From: Planctomycetota bacterium
GTDB lineage: Bacteria > Planctomycetota > Phycisphaerae > Phycisphaerales > SM1A02
Direction: 5' to 3'
Length of the DNA: 64,000 bases
NCBI GenBank assembly: GCA_024230295.1
Contig: JAAERN010000014.1
Location: forward strand, 1 to 64,000
This document shows positions 36,347 through 45,895 of this stretch, piece by piece (position 1 is the first letter of the stretch; each line of letters opens with the position of its first letter). A program made the position numbers and the translations under genes. The notes below the pieces were generated by a model that ran no database searches, had not been told where the DNA came from, and worked only from the letters and a program-made list of their open reading frames with translations.

Positions 36347-37408
36347 TCACCCGGCCAAACGCGACGCTGCAGGATCGGGCTGGCGGAGCGCCACATGCTT
36401 GCCTTCGTTCTTGGCGATGTACATCGCTTCGTCGGCGTGACGAATCAGTTCGTCCGGGGTTGCCGCTCCACTAAGACTTCGGTGCGCAGCACCAATCGAA
36501 ATACCGAGCTGCCCCGTGGAGAGTCCCCAGATCGGGCACGCCGCCTCAAACTCCGAGGCAATTCGATTTGCAACGCGTGTCGTCGCTTCCAAGTCGGCAT
36601 GAGGCAGCATCACACAGAATTCGTCGCCCCCATATCGAGCGGCGACATCGATTTCTCGGCACGTGTCCCGAAGCAGATCGCCGACACGTCGCAGCACATC
36701 ATCCCCCCGGGGGTGACCAAGCGTGTCATTGAGCCCCTTGAAGCCATCCAAGTCGATCATGAGGAATCCCAATCCGAAGTCATGGCGATCGGACTCGGCC
36801 CACCGCTCCTCCAGAACTCGGTTCAGCCAACGCCGATTTGTCAACCCGGTCAACTCATCGGTCCTGGCCATGTCTTCCAGGCGAAGAACACTGTTTTCCA
36901 GCCTTCGATTCATTTCGGCAAGCTCGGCCATGGAGCGAGTCAGTGTTCGCTGCAGATGCTCGTTGTCTCGTCGCAGTTGCCGATGCACAATGGCTTTCCG
37001 AATGGCCAAAGGAATCGTTACATGCTCGTGCCCGGTTAGAAGCACAAATTCGCTGGCACCACCCCGAATTGCTTCGGCAGCAATCGTCGAGTCGGCAATA
37101 CCTCCGACCATAACGATCGGCAATGTTGGCGCAAGACCTCGAAGGTACGCGATTGCATCAAGACCACACCCGTCCAACATGATCGAGGCCACCAAGGCGG
37201 CCCCAAACTGACGCAGATCCTCACGATGCAAGTGGCCGATGGACTCGACCACAACACAGCCAGCCCAATCCTGCGACTTCAATCCATCGTGGCTCTTCCC
37301 ACGCGAGGCCGCAATGGCCGCGACGAGAGTCGCGGCCACTTCAGGGTCGCTCTCAACCACGAGTATCTGTGGCAATGCTCCATCATGAACGTCTATGACT
37401 GGACTCAC
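36347..37408 (-). CDS. Diguanylate cyclase with degenerate receiver domain
   Basis: 353 residues. An N-terminal receiver-like domain (about 13-130) starts with ILVVESDPEVA, but the phospho-acceptor Asp position falls on Ala/Ser in ALVASIMLDG and the conserved Lys position reads FVLLTG, so it is probably not phosphorylated. A coiled linker (about 140-185) leads to a GGDEF domain with an intact active site (RYGGDEFCVMLP) and DELTGLTNRRWL, giving c-di-GMP synthesis potential. An RxxD inhibitory site is not obvious. It starts at GTG 37408 with AGGAGG 7 nt upstream. It lies downstream of the rne-dxr-rseP block, 170 bp away. Confidence 0.9.
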   Translation of the reverse strand: MSPVIDVHDGALPQILVVESDPEVAATLVAAIAASRGKSHDGLKSQDWAGCVVVESIGHLHREDLRQFGAALVASIMLDGCGLDAIAYLRGLAPTLPIVMVGGIADSTIAAEAIRGGASEFVLLTGHEHVTIPLAIRKAIVHRQLRRDNEHLQRTLTRSMAELAEMNRRLENSVLRLEDMARTDELTGLTNRRWLNRVLEERWAESDRHDFGLGFLMIDLDGFKGLNDTLGHPRGDDVLRRVGDLLRDTCREIDVAARYGGDEFCVMLPHADLEATTRVANRIASEFEAACPIWGLSTGQLGISIGAAHRSLSGAATPDELIRHADEAMYIAKNEGKHVALRQPDPAASRLAG

Positions 37409-37578
37409 ACATGCGCCTCCTGCGGTGTTTCGCCCCAGCTCTCAAAGCTGGTCATGTCCAACATCGTTCAGGTTGGCATTCAACTCCTACGCGAACCGTC
37501 CTTGACGGGTCACTGAATCAGCTTTTGCGATGGAAGAGCCCGCACAGACCGGACAGACCCTCCTGCGGTCGCTTGGCG

Positions 37579-39681
37579 CTACCCGATCAGGCGAGCAATG
37601 TCGTTGTAGAAGGTCACAAAGAACGCCGTCCCGATAAACAGGAGGCCCAGCAGCATGGCTGCGTTTTGGAACCCCACCGGAGGTGGATGACCCGTGAACT
37701 TTTCATACACGAGATACAAGAACATCCCACCGTCAACGATTGGAAGCGGAAGGAAGTTCAGCACCGCAAGGTTCACGCTGATGATCCCCAGAAAGAAGAT
37801 GAGATAGGTCATCCCACGATCAGCCACTTTCGAGCCCAGATGTACGATTCCAACAGGACCATGCAGTTGATCGACACCAACCGAACCTCGGATGAGTCGA
37901 TCAATTGTGAGGTAGGTCAGTTCGATGAACCGCCATGTTTCGGTCGCGCCCATCTTCAACGCTCGCAGCGGATTTCCCTCGCTGCTCAATGTCACGTACT
38001 CAGGCAGAAAGCAGAATGCCGGCGTTCGGGGTTGCCACTGCAGATCAGCTATTCGAGAACGCTCGATTTCATTCAGATGCAACGATACCTGTCGCTGTTC
38101 GCGGCCGGGCGTCGGATTCTCAAAAACAACGTCTACGGTTGATCCCTCAGACTTCGCGACCCGCCGCATGGCCGACCACACGTCGGTCCATGTCTCAATC
38201 GGGTTTCCGTCAACCGAAATCCATCGACTACCCGGCAGCACGCCGTCTGAAATCTGAGCGGCAATCGTTGGCTTGATCTCACCGCCGGCATCTTCGATCT
38301 CATCCATCGGCGCAGCAAGAATAGGCGTGTCCCATGCATACCCCAGAAAGACCCCCGCCTTGGCGGTTCGGTTTGTCAAACCGGTCCGCGTGATTTTCAT
38401 TTCCAAGTCAATCGGATTGCCGCTCCGAAGCACACGCACCGCAACATGGTCGCCCTGGGCCGACAGAATCAACTCCCGTACCGTACGTCGCCGCGGGGCC
38501 ACGACGCCCGCACAGGAGAGAATCACGTCTCCCCCCTGCAGCACTCCGTCGTTGATGCTCCCTTGGGGTACACGCGATATCCGAACAAGCGGAACGAAGC
38601 CCCCGATCCCTTCCTCCCAGCCCAGTACGGTCTCGGGTGTCGCGTGAGCGTATCGAAGCGCCTCCCACTCGGGCGCCGCGTGCAACTCCATTGAGACCGA
38701 ATCTGATCCCTTGCTCCATTGGGTTTGAAGTGGCGTACCGTCCGCCTTACGGGTGGCTCGGTCAAGTTCGCCCCAGTTCGAGACAGGCTCACCGCCGATA
38801 TCCCGCAATACCCAGCCCGGCCCCACACCCTGCTGTGAAAGACCCCACTCAGCAAGCAACTCCTCAATCTGAGGAAACATGCCCGCATCCACAAGTTCAA
38901 GAGAAGACGCAGGGTAGACGCCGATGCCGAGCATTCCGCTGACGGGGCTCTGTTCAGGCGTAACCGAGAACAGCAGTTGCTCAGACACTCCAGGACGATC
39001 GACTGCAACTTGAATCGGAGATCCAGGAATGGACATCGCAGAAGCAACCTGGATGTCCACAAAGGTGTTGATGTCGTCGCCATCGAGCGTTCGAATCGAG
39101 TCGCCCGGCAAGATTCCCGCTGGGATATCCGGAGATACTGCAACCGCGCGGCTTGCAGGACTCCCAGGAACCACCTCGCCGATCACGGGCGCCTCAAACG
39201 GTACTCCGACAGAAAAGGCGATGATGAAGCAGCCCATTGCCAGAAGCACGTTCATCACCACACCTGCGGAAATCACGACCATTCGCCTGCCGACACTGGC
39301 CGCCCCAAACGATCGTGGTCCACTCCCACCGCCGGCCGGGTCAAGATCATCTTGACCAAGCATTCGAACGAATCCGCCCAGTGGCAACCACCGAAGGGAG
39401 TACTCGGTTTCTCCCAAACCTTCTTCTTTGAGTTCACGGTCACTCATCTGGATCGCCGATCGGCCGCATCGCTTCACGATCACAGTTTCACTGGATCCCC
39501 AGCAGAATCCGAGTCCGCGCCGCCAACTGAAGATCGGCGGACCGAACCCAATCGCGAACGCGTGAGTGCGAATACCTGCCCACTTGGCCGCCACAAAGTG
39601 GCCAAGTTCATGAATGCAGACCAGCAGCCCGAAGCCAAGCACAATCAGCAACACATTGATACCGGACGAGAGAAACTCCAT
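37579..39681 (-). CDS. rseP: Enlarged RseP-type site-2 metalloprotease
   Basis: Cleaves anti-sigma factors or signal-peptide remnants within the inner membrane. The zinc-binding HELGH (VCIHELGHFVAAKW, about residues 24-28) is in the first helix. The C-terminal core has NLAVLNFLPLPIVDGGMFLYL supplying the Asp ligand. The protein is 700 residues against about 450 for E. coli RseP. The extra length lies in the periplasmic middle region, where at least three PDZ-like segments can be seen (about 160-230, 285-345, 370-430, possibly another at 460-530). It starts 3 bp after dxr, within a dxr-rseP gene pair common in bacteria. Confidence 0.93.
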   Translation of the reverse strand: MEFLSSGINVLLIVLGFGLLVCIHELGHFVAAKWAGIRTHAFAIGFGPPIFSWRRGLGFCWGSSETVIVKRCGRSAIQMSDRELKEEGLGETEYSLRWLPLGGFVRMLGQDDLDPAGGGSGPRSFGAASVGRRMVVISAGVVMNVLLAMGCFIIAFSVGVPFEAPVIGEVVPGSPASRAVAVSPDIPAGILPGDSIRTLDGDDINTFVDIQVASAMSIPGSPIQVAVDRPGVSEQLLFSVTPEQSPVSGMLGIGVYPASSLELVDAGMFPQIEELLAEWGLSQQGVGPGWVLRDIGGEPVSNWGELDRATRKADGTPLQTQWSKGSDSVSMELHAAPEWEALRYAHATPETVLGWEEGIGGFVPLVRISRVPQGSINDGVLQGGDVILSCAGVVAPRRRTVRELILSAQGDHVAVRVLRSGNPIDLEMKITRTGLTNRTAKAGVFLGYAWDTPILAAPMDEIEDAGGEIKPTIAAQISDGVLPGSRWISVDGNPIETWTDVWSAMRRVAKSEGSTVDVVFENPTPGREQRQVSLHLNEIERSRIADLQWQPRTPAFCFLPEYVTLSSEGNPLRALKMGATETWRFIELTYLTIDRLIRGSVGVDQLHGPVGIVHLGSKVADRGMTYLIFFLGIISVNLAVLNFLPLPIVDGGMFLYLVYEKFTGHPPPVGFQNAAMLLGLLFIGTAFFVTFYNDIARLIG

Positions 39682-39684
39682 CGA

Positions 39685-40863
39685 CTACTCCTGAGCCACC
39701 ACGGAGGGCAATTGCTCGGCAATCCATTGTCTGGCCGCGTAGTCTGCCACTCGAACATCCTCCATGGTGCCTACCTTGGTCGAACGTATCGCTTTGCATG
39801 CGCCCGCAACGAGCGTGAAGATGTCCCCAAACCGAATGCGACCGTCAAGAAAGGCTTCCACTGCCGCTTCGTTCGACGCGTTGAGAACGGTCCCCGAGGT
39901 ACCGCCCTCCCGAATGGCGTCCCATGCCAGTCCGATCATCGGGAAGGCCTCGTGGTCAATCGGCGAAAACTCCAGCGACCGAAGATCTTCCCAGCACATT
40001 TGCCGACCGGATGCGGCTGTCCGCTCCGGCCAAGTCAGCGCCAGTTGAATCGGCGTTCGCATGTCGGGTGGCCCAGCTTGGGCAAGCACCGACCCGTCGA
40101 CGAACTCCACGAACCCGTGGATGATTGACTGTGGATGCACGATGGCATCGATGCGTTCGGCGGGAAGACCGAATAGCCAATGCGCCTCGATAATTTCCAA
40201 GGCTTTGTTTGCAAGTGTGGCGGAGTCGATAGTGATCTTGCGTCCCATAGTCCAAGTGGGATGCGCCAGCGCTTCGTCGATCGTGGCGGCCGCAATGTCC
40301 TCGCGACTTCGCCCTCGAAACGGTCCCCCCGACGCCGTCAGAACGATTCGCTCCACGGCCCGAGGCGGGTCGCCATGCAGACACTGGAAAATGGCGCTGT
40401 GTTCGCTGTCGACGGGCAGCACATCCACGCCGGCGGCGCGAGCCGCAGGCATGACCAACGAACCGGCGGCCACGAGTGTTTCCTTGTTCGCCAGCGCAAT
40501 GCGGCATCCTCGCTCGATCCCTGCCATCACGGCGTCGATACCGGCAGAACCCACAACGGCCGCGATAAGAATGTCCCCTGAGCGAGCATGGCGGCGAACC
40601 ATCTCTGCGGCACCATCCGGCCCTGTATAGACCGTCGCGTCACCTCGATACTGCGAAGCACGCTCCGTGGATGCAATGGACACAAACGCAGCGCCTGTTC
40701 TTGCTTCCTGCTCGGCGAGAAGATCGATATTCGATCCGATCCCCAACGCCGCGATTGGAAACTCGCCAACTCCATCTCGGCGAAGGTGTTCAGCCACCTC
40801 GATGGCATTGCATCCGATCGATCCGGTCGACCCCAGAAGGAAAATGCGAGGCCCGTCACTCAC
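39685..40863 (-). CDS. dxr: 1-deoxy-D-xylulose 5-phosphate reductoisomerase
   Basis: Converts DXP to MEP, the committed step of the MEP isoprenoid pathway. The NADPH site GSTGSIGCNAIEV is at residues 10-22. IALANKETLVAAG, the metal/substrate segment VDSEHSAIFQCL, GRKITIDSATLANKALE and the C-terminal NASNEAAVEAFLDG are all present. At 392 residues it is full length. It overlaps rne by 4 bp upstream (ATGA) and is followed after 3 bp by rseP. Confidence 0.97.
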   Translation of the reverse strand: MSDGPRIFLLGSTGSIGCNAIEVAEHLRRDGVGEFPIAALGIGSNIDLLAEQEARTGAAFVSIASTERASQYRGDATVYTGPDGAAEMVRRHARSGDILIAAVVGSAGIDAVMAGIERGCRIALANKETLVAAGSLVMPAARAAGVDVLPVDSEHSAIFQCLHGDPPRAVERIVLTASGGPFRGRSREDIAAATIDEALAHPTWTMGRKITIDSATLANKALEIIEAHWLFGLPAERIDAIVHPQSIIHGFVEFVDGSVLAQAGPPDMRTPIQLALTWPERTAASGRQMCWEDLRSLEFSPIDHEAFPMIGLAWDAIREGGTSGTVLNASNEAAVEAFLDGRIRFGDIFTLVAGACKAIRSTKVGTMEDVRVADYAARQWIAEQLPSVVAQE

Positions 40864-43496
40864 GCCGGTGCGCTCTCGCTGGTTCGGGCCGACCCGGCTT
40901 CACCAGGCCCCAGTTTTCGACGACTTCCATACAAGGTTCGTCGACGCGGCTTGGCTGGCGGATCTGACTTCGCTGGCGCCGCAGCGGCCTTATCGGCCGC
41001 CGGGGTAGGCGTATCTTGCTTCGATGCTTTCTCGTTTTCTTTGGCCTTCGCCTTCTTCGCGGCTCGCTTCTTGCGAGCCGGTTTGGGGGGGGCCTTCTCG
41101 CTCACGTCGGTCGCCGCTTCGGATGAGACGGACGCCTTCGATCGGCGCCGCCGTTTCTTCTTTGCAGGAACCTTCTCCTCTGCGGACGGCTCGGCTGTTT
41201 CGGCCACGGCCGGCGTTGTTGACTCAGCCTCGCCCGATCCTCCTCGTGATCGGCGGCGACGTCGACGACGCGGCGCTGCCTCGGCAACTTCGGCTTCTGA
41301 TTCTGACCTGTCCTTCGGCGGAGCGTCTGCGACGACAACCTCGTCTTCAGTCGCCCTTCCGCCTCCCCGACCACGACGCCTGCGTCTGCGGGTCTTCTTC
41401 ACGGGTGCCGCGTCATCAGGTTCGGCCGCAGCCCCCTCAGCGGCTGCACCGTTCGCATCGTTCAGCTCTTCGTCACGAGCGAACCATGCCTGAATGCTCG
41501 CTGCCTGTTCGGGTGTAACGGTGGACATGTGACTATTGAGTGTGAACCCGGTGTTCTTCTCACCGCCAGACTCTTCCCACCGCTTGATAATCTGCTTGGA
41601 TGTCACGTCCATCGCCTTCGCGAGAATGTACAACCGCGAAGGCGCTTCGATCAGCGGCGCGGGCTTACGGCGGCGACTGCGGCGGCGGCGTTTTCTGCCA
41701 GCCGGCTTTTGCTCCCCAACCTGCTCGGCTTCTTCTTCCCGCTCCGCCTCGGCATCGAGCGCTTCGAGTTCTCGCTGGAACTCGCCCGAGAGAGCAATCG
41801 CCGCTGCGTCCGCAGGGGGCGTCTTGCGGCGACGGCGTGACCGGCCACGAGCACCGCCCCGTTCCATTTCTTCGGTTGGCGGCGCATCGCTCTCGGCGAT
41901 CAGCGTATCCAAGCTCGGCATATCGCCCGGCGTGAGTTTCTCCAGATCAAGATCGGTTCCTCGAGCGTCGTAGGCGTAGTACACGACCCGGTCCACCGGA
42001 ATGCTCTCGCTCACACGAACATCGACGGGCTTGCCCATCCGATCTTCGATCAAATCCAGCACTCGCCGTTTCGTCGAAAGCAGCGCCGATGCCACGCGAG
42101 GGGAAACGACCACCTCCAATTTGGCAGTCTCGTCGCAATGAAGCAGGTAGCCGATTTCTCTGACCGCGTCGGCAGCCACCATTTCGGGAGCCTTGATTTC
42201 ACCATGCCCGGTGCACGACTGGCATTCGACGTAGTTCGCCATCCGTATGCTCGGACGCATTCGCTGCCGGGTCATTTCCAGAATGCCGAATTCGCTGATC
42301 GGCAGAATGGTCGTCTTCGCGCGGTCGATCTTGAGTAGTTCACGGAACTTCTCGAAGATCTCCTTGCGGCGAGATCGCTGCCTCATATCGATGAGATCGT
42401 GAATCACCAAACCGCCGAGATCGCGAAGACGCAGTTGCCTGGCAATCTCCGTGATCGCTTCCAGATTGGTGCGATAGGCATTCGTTTCACTGTCCTTCGC
42501 GGATCGACTTCGGCCAGAGTTCACATCGATGGCCACCAACGCCTCAGTTTGGTCGATTACCAACCGGCCGCCGCTGGGCAGGTCGACTTCGCGAGCATGG
42601 ATGGTTTCGATCTGTCGCTCCACGTTGAAAGCGTGAAAGAGCGGCATTGGGCGGTGGTAGTGGATGACCGGCGGCGACGAACGTGGGGCGATGACGTTGA
42701 GGAACGCTCGAACACGATCCGCCGCGCTTTCAGAATCCACAACAATGGCCTTGATCTCGGGGCGAAGCACGTCGCGAACCGTTCGAAGAACCAGGTCCGA
42801 CTCCGTATACAACTCGGCGGGGACGCCTGTCTTGTGAATGCGCTTCTCCATCGCCTTCCACATTCGCGTGAGATAGGCGACGTCTCGCTTGAGTTCGCGT
42901 TTGGTCTGCCCCATTCCCGCCGTGCGGAGAATGAATCCGAAGTCATCGGGCAGATCCAGAGAATCAAGCACCTTGCGCATGCTCTTGCGCTCATCCTCGT
43001 CTTCGACTCGGCGGGTAACGCCCACCTTGTCCATGTAAGGCATCATCACCATCAGTCGGCCCGGAATCGAGAGATACCCAGTCAGCGTCGGCCCCTTCGT
43101 GCCAATGCCTTCCTTGAGAACCTGAACCAGGATCTCATCGCCTCTCTTGATCGCCTGCTGAATCAGCGGGCGATCCCGCCGCGCAGTCTTCTTGCCGACT
43201 TTTTCCGATACCTCGCCGCCAGGGAAGTACCGCGGGTGCAGATCAGAGATATGCAGAAAGCCCCGCTGCGGCTGACCATAATCGACGAATGCGGCTTGAA
43301 TAGCCGATTCGACGTTGCTGACACGCCCTTTGTAGATGTTGCCGACGCTGGTGGCTGTCGCCGCCCGCTCAGTAAACAACTCCTCCAGAATGCCGTCTCG
43401 CAGAATCGCGATTCGGCACTCCTCCCCTGCCACATCGTTGACGAGCATGACCTCGCCCGCGCAAGCATCCTGCTTCGCGTCTATTTTCTTTGCCAC
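40860..43496 (-). CDS. rne: Ribonuclease E/G with IF2_N-like domain and Arg-rich tail
   Basis: About 878 residues. The catalytic half has an S1 domain (VGNIYKGRVSNVESAIQAAFV), the DNase I-like catalytic Asp pair in LVAIDVNSGR and LVIHDLIDM, and the Zn-link CQSCTGHG. After about residue 560 come acidic and Arg-rich stretches. One embedded module, near residues 625-680, reads RLYILAKAMDVTSKQIIK then NSHMSTVTPEQAASIQAWF, closely matching the IF2 N-terminal (IF2_N) domain. The tail has RRRRRR clusters like RNA/degradosome-binding regions. GTG 43496 has AAGGA upstream; an in-frame ATG at 43562 is an alternative. It heads rne-dxr-rseP. Confidence 0.93.
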   Translation of the reverse strand: MAKKIDAKQDACAGEVMLVNDVAGEECRIAILRDGILEELFTERAATATSVGNIYKGRVSNVESAIQAAFVDYGQPQRGFLHISDLHPRYFPGGEVSEKVGKKTARRDRPLIQQAIKRGDEILVQVLKEGIGTKGPTLTGYLSIPGRLMVMMPYMDKVGVTRRVEDEDERKSMRKVLDSLDLPDDFGFILRTAGMGQTKRELKRDVAYLTRMWKAMEKRIHKTGVPAELYTESDLVLRTVRDVLRPEIKAIVVDSESAADRVRAFLNVIAPRSSPPVIHYHRPMPLFHAFNVERQIETIHAREVDLPSGGRLVIDQTEALVAIDVNSGRSRSAKDSETNAYRTNLEAITEIARQLRLRDLGGLVIHDLIDMRQRSRRKEIFEKFRELLKIDRAKTTILPISEFGILEMTRQRMRPSIRMANYVECQSCTGHGEIKAPEMVAADAVREIGYLLHCDETAKLEVVVSPRVASALLSTKRRVLDLIEDRMGKPVDVRVSESIPVDRVVYYAYDARGTDLDLEKLTPGDMPSLDTLIAESDAPPTEEMERGGARGRSRRRRKTPPADAAAIALSGEFQRELEALDAEAEREEEAEQVGEQKPAGRKRRRRSRRRKPAPLIEAPSRLYILAKAMDVTSKQIIKRWEESGGEKNTGFTLNSHMSTVTPEQAASIQAWFARDEELNDANGAAAEGAAAEPDDAAPVKKTRRRRRRGRGGGRATEDEVVVADAPPKDRSESEAEVAEAAPRRRRRRRSRGGSGEAESTTPAVAETAEPSAEEKVPAKKKRRRRSKASVSSEAATDVSEKAPPKPARKKRAAKKAKAKENEKASKQDTPTPAADKAAAAPAKSDPPAKPRRRTLYGSRRKLGPGEAGSARTSESAPA

Positions 43497-43741
43497 GGGT
43501 AATCCTTCGTGTCTGTATGCGGCCACACGTGCTCGCTGAGTCAGCAAGGCGTACGCATCCACGCACCAGCAGGAAGCCGGGGGATGCCATATTCCAGAGT
43601 CTGTTCAGCAAGATCGGCATGGCCGTCCTGTTCCTTGTTCGATTCCGACCTTGATTTTCGGTGCTCCTGCCTTTGAAGCGGAGCCTGCCGAGCCGGACAT
43701 CGAGCGTTGCTTGTGTCGTGCCTTCGTCGATCTGGGCGAGG

Positions 43742-45493
43742 TCAATCATCGATCAACTCGCCATCGATCTCGGGAAGCACACGAATGAGTTCATCACGCA
43801 GGACTTTCAAAATCCCGCGTTCGGAGTCAAGGGATCCGATTCGCCTAGCCAGTCGCTCACATTCCTCGATCGTCACACGCCGGACCAATTCACGGACCCG
43901 GGGGATCTGAGCGGGGACAAGCGAGAGGCTTCGAAGGCCGAGTCCCAACAAGAGCATAGTGTACGTGATATCGCCAGCACATTCCCCACAAATGCTCACG
44001 GGCACTGAACGTCGCTGGGCGGCCCGAACCACCGTTTTTACAAGCCTCAGGACCGCTGGGCTTGCTGCCGTGTAGAGGCTCGCCACCCGCTCATTGCCGC
44101 GATCCACGGCGACGGTGTACTGAATCAGGTCATTCGTACCGATCGAAAAGAAGTCCGCGACCCGCGCAAAGGTCGATGCCATGATGGCCGCGCTCGGTAC
44201 TTCCACCATCATCCCGACCGGAATATCGTCCGAAACGGAATGGCCCTCGTCCCTGAGTTCGTCGGCAACGTCGCTCAGCAACATACGAGCCTGACGGAAC
44301 TCCCCGACAGTCGTCACCAGTGGGAACATGACCCGGAGGTTGCCGTGCGGAGACGCTCGGAGAATCGCCCGCAGTTGGCGCCGGAACATCGGTAGGTTTT
44401 GAAGGCTGTACCGAATGCTCCGAAGACCGAGAAACGGGTTCCGCTCGGGCTCCAGCGCTAAAGCTTGCGTGTACTTGTCTGCCCCGAGATCAAGTGTCCG
44501 AAGCGTAAGTGGACGCTCACCCAGCCGCTGCAGCGCTGTCGAATACGACTCGCACAACTCATCCTCGCTGGGCTCTGTCACGCTTGTGAGGTAGGTGAAC
44601 TCGGTTCGATAGAGGCCGACACCGTCTCCACCAACCTTGAGAAGCCCGTCGATCTCTCGGACAAATTCTATGTTCCCCAGGAGATCAATATGGATTCCAT
44701 CTTTCGTGCGCGTCTCACCCGCAGGAGCGACCGAAGCGCGGAATCGCTCGAGCCCTTCCTTGCGGCGGCGATATCGAGCAGTCGTGTCCTCATCGGGCTG
44801 AATGACAACCAGCCCCTCGGTCCCGTCCACGATGATTTGATCACCATCACTGACATCACCAAGAACGTCGCCACAACCAACGACGACTGGAATACCGATC
44901 GCGGAAGCGACAATCGAGGCGTGATCGGTGCGGCCGCCCGCCTCCAGCACGATCGCGAGTACCTGCTCCCCTGAAAGCGATGCGGCATCGGCCGGCGTCA
45001 ACTCGTGCGCGAGCAGCACCACCGGATCCGTCACCTGCTCTAGGCGTTCACGCGTACGGCCGAGCAGATGGTCGAGAATCCGGCGTTCAAGATCGAGAAT
45101 ATCCCGTGCCTTGTCCCGAAAGATGGGGCTTCCCATGGTTCGGAATCGTTCCGCGAGGCCGTGGAAGGCTTCGGAGACGGCGAAAGCTGCCGTAACGCCC
45201 TCATCGCGAATGCGGGATCGGACAGGATCGAGCAGCGCCGCGTCCCGGAGCAGTACCAGATGAACATCGAAGATCTGAGCCGCTTCGGGGCCGAGATCAC
45301 GCTCGACATGCTGTCTATCGGCCTCGAGTGATGCGCTTGCTGCCTCGATAGCCCGATCCAACGCGACCACTTCTTCGGCTCGCCGAGATTCCGCAACGTT
45401 GTCTCTGGCAATACGTTCCCTTGCCTGGTCCAGCACGAAGGCGCTGGACTGAGCAATACCTGGGGCCACCGGGATGCCGCGGAGGGTCTTCAT
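43742..45493 (-). CDS. ptsI: Phosphoenolpyruvate-protein phosphotransferase (PTS enzyme I)
   Basis: Transfers phosphate from PEP to HPr. The N-terminal domain starts LRGIPVAPGIAQSSAFV, the phospho-His lies in GGRTDHASIVA (canonical GGRTSH), and the PEP-binding barrel has DGVGLYRTEFTYL, RTLDLGADKY, NPFLGLRSIRY and SICGECAGD with the catalytic Cys. At about 583 residues it is full length. No HPr or EII gene adjoins it, so it may serve a regulatory (PTS-Ntr-like) role. No GAF domain precedes it, so it is not PtsP. The start at 45493 has only a G-rich upstream region. Confidence 0.94.
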   Translation of the reverse strand: MKTLRGIPVAPGIAQSSAFVLDQARERIARDNVAESRRAEEVVALDRAIEAASASLEADRQHVERDLGPEAAQIFDVHLVLLRDAALLDPVRSRIRDEGVTAAFAVSEAFHGLAERFRTMGSPIFRDKARDILDLERRILDHLLGRTRERLEQVTDPVVLLAHELTPADAASLSGEQVLAIVLEAGGRTDHASIVASAIGIPVVVGCGDVLGDVSDGDQIIVDGTEGLVVIQPDEDTTARYRRRKEGLERFRASVAPAGETRTKDGIHIDLLGNIEFVREIDGLLKVGGDGVGLYRTEFTYLTSVTEPSEDELCESYSTALQRLGERPLTLRTLDLGADKYTQALALEPERNPFLGLRSIRYSLQNLPMFRRQLRAILRASPHGNLRVMFPLVTTVGEFRQARMLLSDVADELRDEGHSVSDDIPVGMMVEVPSAAIMASTFARVADFFSIGTNDLIQYTVAVDRGNERVASLYTAASPAVLRLVKTVVRAAQRRSVPVSICGECAGDITYTMLLLGLGLRSLSLVPAQIPRVRELVRRVTIEECERLARRIGSLDSERGILKVLRDELIRVLPEIDGELIDD

Positions 45494-45580
45494 GGGCGTG
45501 CGCCCCCGCTCCACGGCGGGCCCGAGATTGTAGTTGGTTCGGGCACGCAGCGTGCCGCATCGACGCTACCTTGCCATCCC

Positions 45581-45895
45581 ATGGACAGGAAACACTCACT
45601 CGATCAGCAGCAAGTCCGGCACGTAGCGGCACTTGCCCGCTTGGCCCTTACCGAGGAGGAATTAGCTGGACTCGAGCAAGACCTTCAAGCCATTCTCCAC
45701 CACGTGGATCGACTCGCAGAGGTTGACGTCTCTGATATTGAACCGATGAACTCGCCACATGGCCACTGTTCGCGCCTGCACGACGATGAACCCACAGAAC
45801 CTCTGCCCGTGGCTGCAGTTCTGGAGATGGCGCCGGCCACCGAAGCCGATTTCATCTCGGTTCCCAGAGTGCTTGACGGCGGAGGCGCCGCATGA
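45581..45895 (+). CDS. gatC: Asp/Glu-tRNA amidotransferase subunit C
   Basis: A small scaffold subunit (104 residues) of GatCAB, which amidates Glu-tRNA(Gln) or Asp-tRNA(Asn). Recognised by VRHVAALARLALTEEELAGL, VDRLAEVDVSDIEPM and the C-terminal EADFISVPRVL. It overlaps gatA by 4 bp (ATGA), so translation is coupled. gatB is not in the window. Confidence 0.94.
   Translation: MDRKHSLDQQQVRHVAALARLALTEEELAGLEQDLQAILHHVDRLAEVDVSDIEPMNSPHGHCSRLHDDEPTEPLPVAAVLEMAPATEADFISVPRVLDGGGAA

Noticed and set aside
37411-38142. A 243-codon plus-strand frame antisense to rseP
   Set aside because: It lies opposite the well-supported rseP gene, has shadow-type composition and shows no recognisable domain.
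40588-41493. A 301-codon plus-strand Ala/Ser/Arg-rich frame
   Set aside because: It is the complement of the Arg-rich repeat tail of RNase E/G. Repetitive codons in the real gene keep antisense frames open.
42399-43502. A 367-codon plus-strand frame over rne
   Set aside because: It is antisense to the conserved catalytic half of RNase E/G; no family features.
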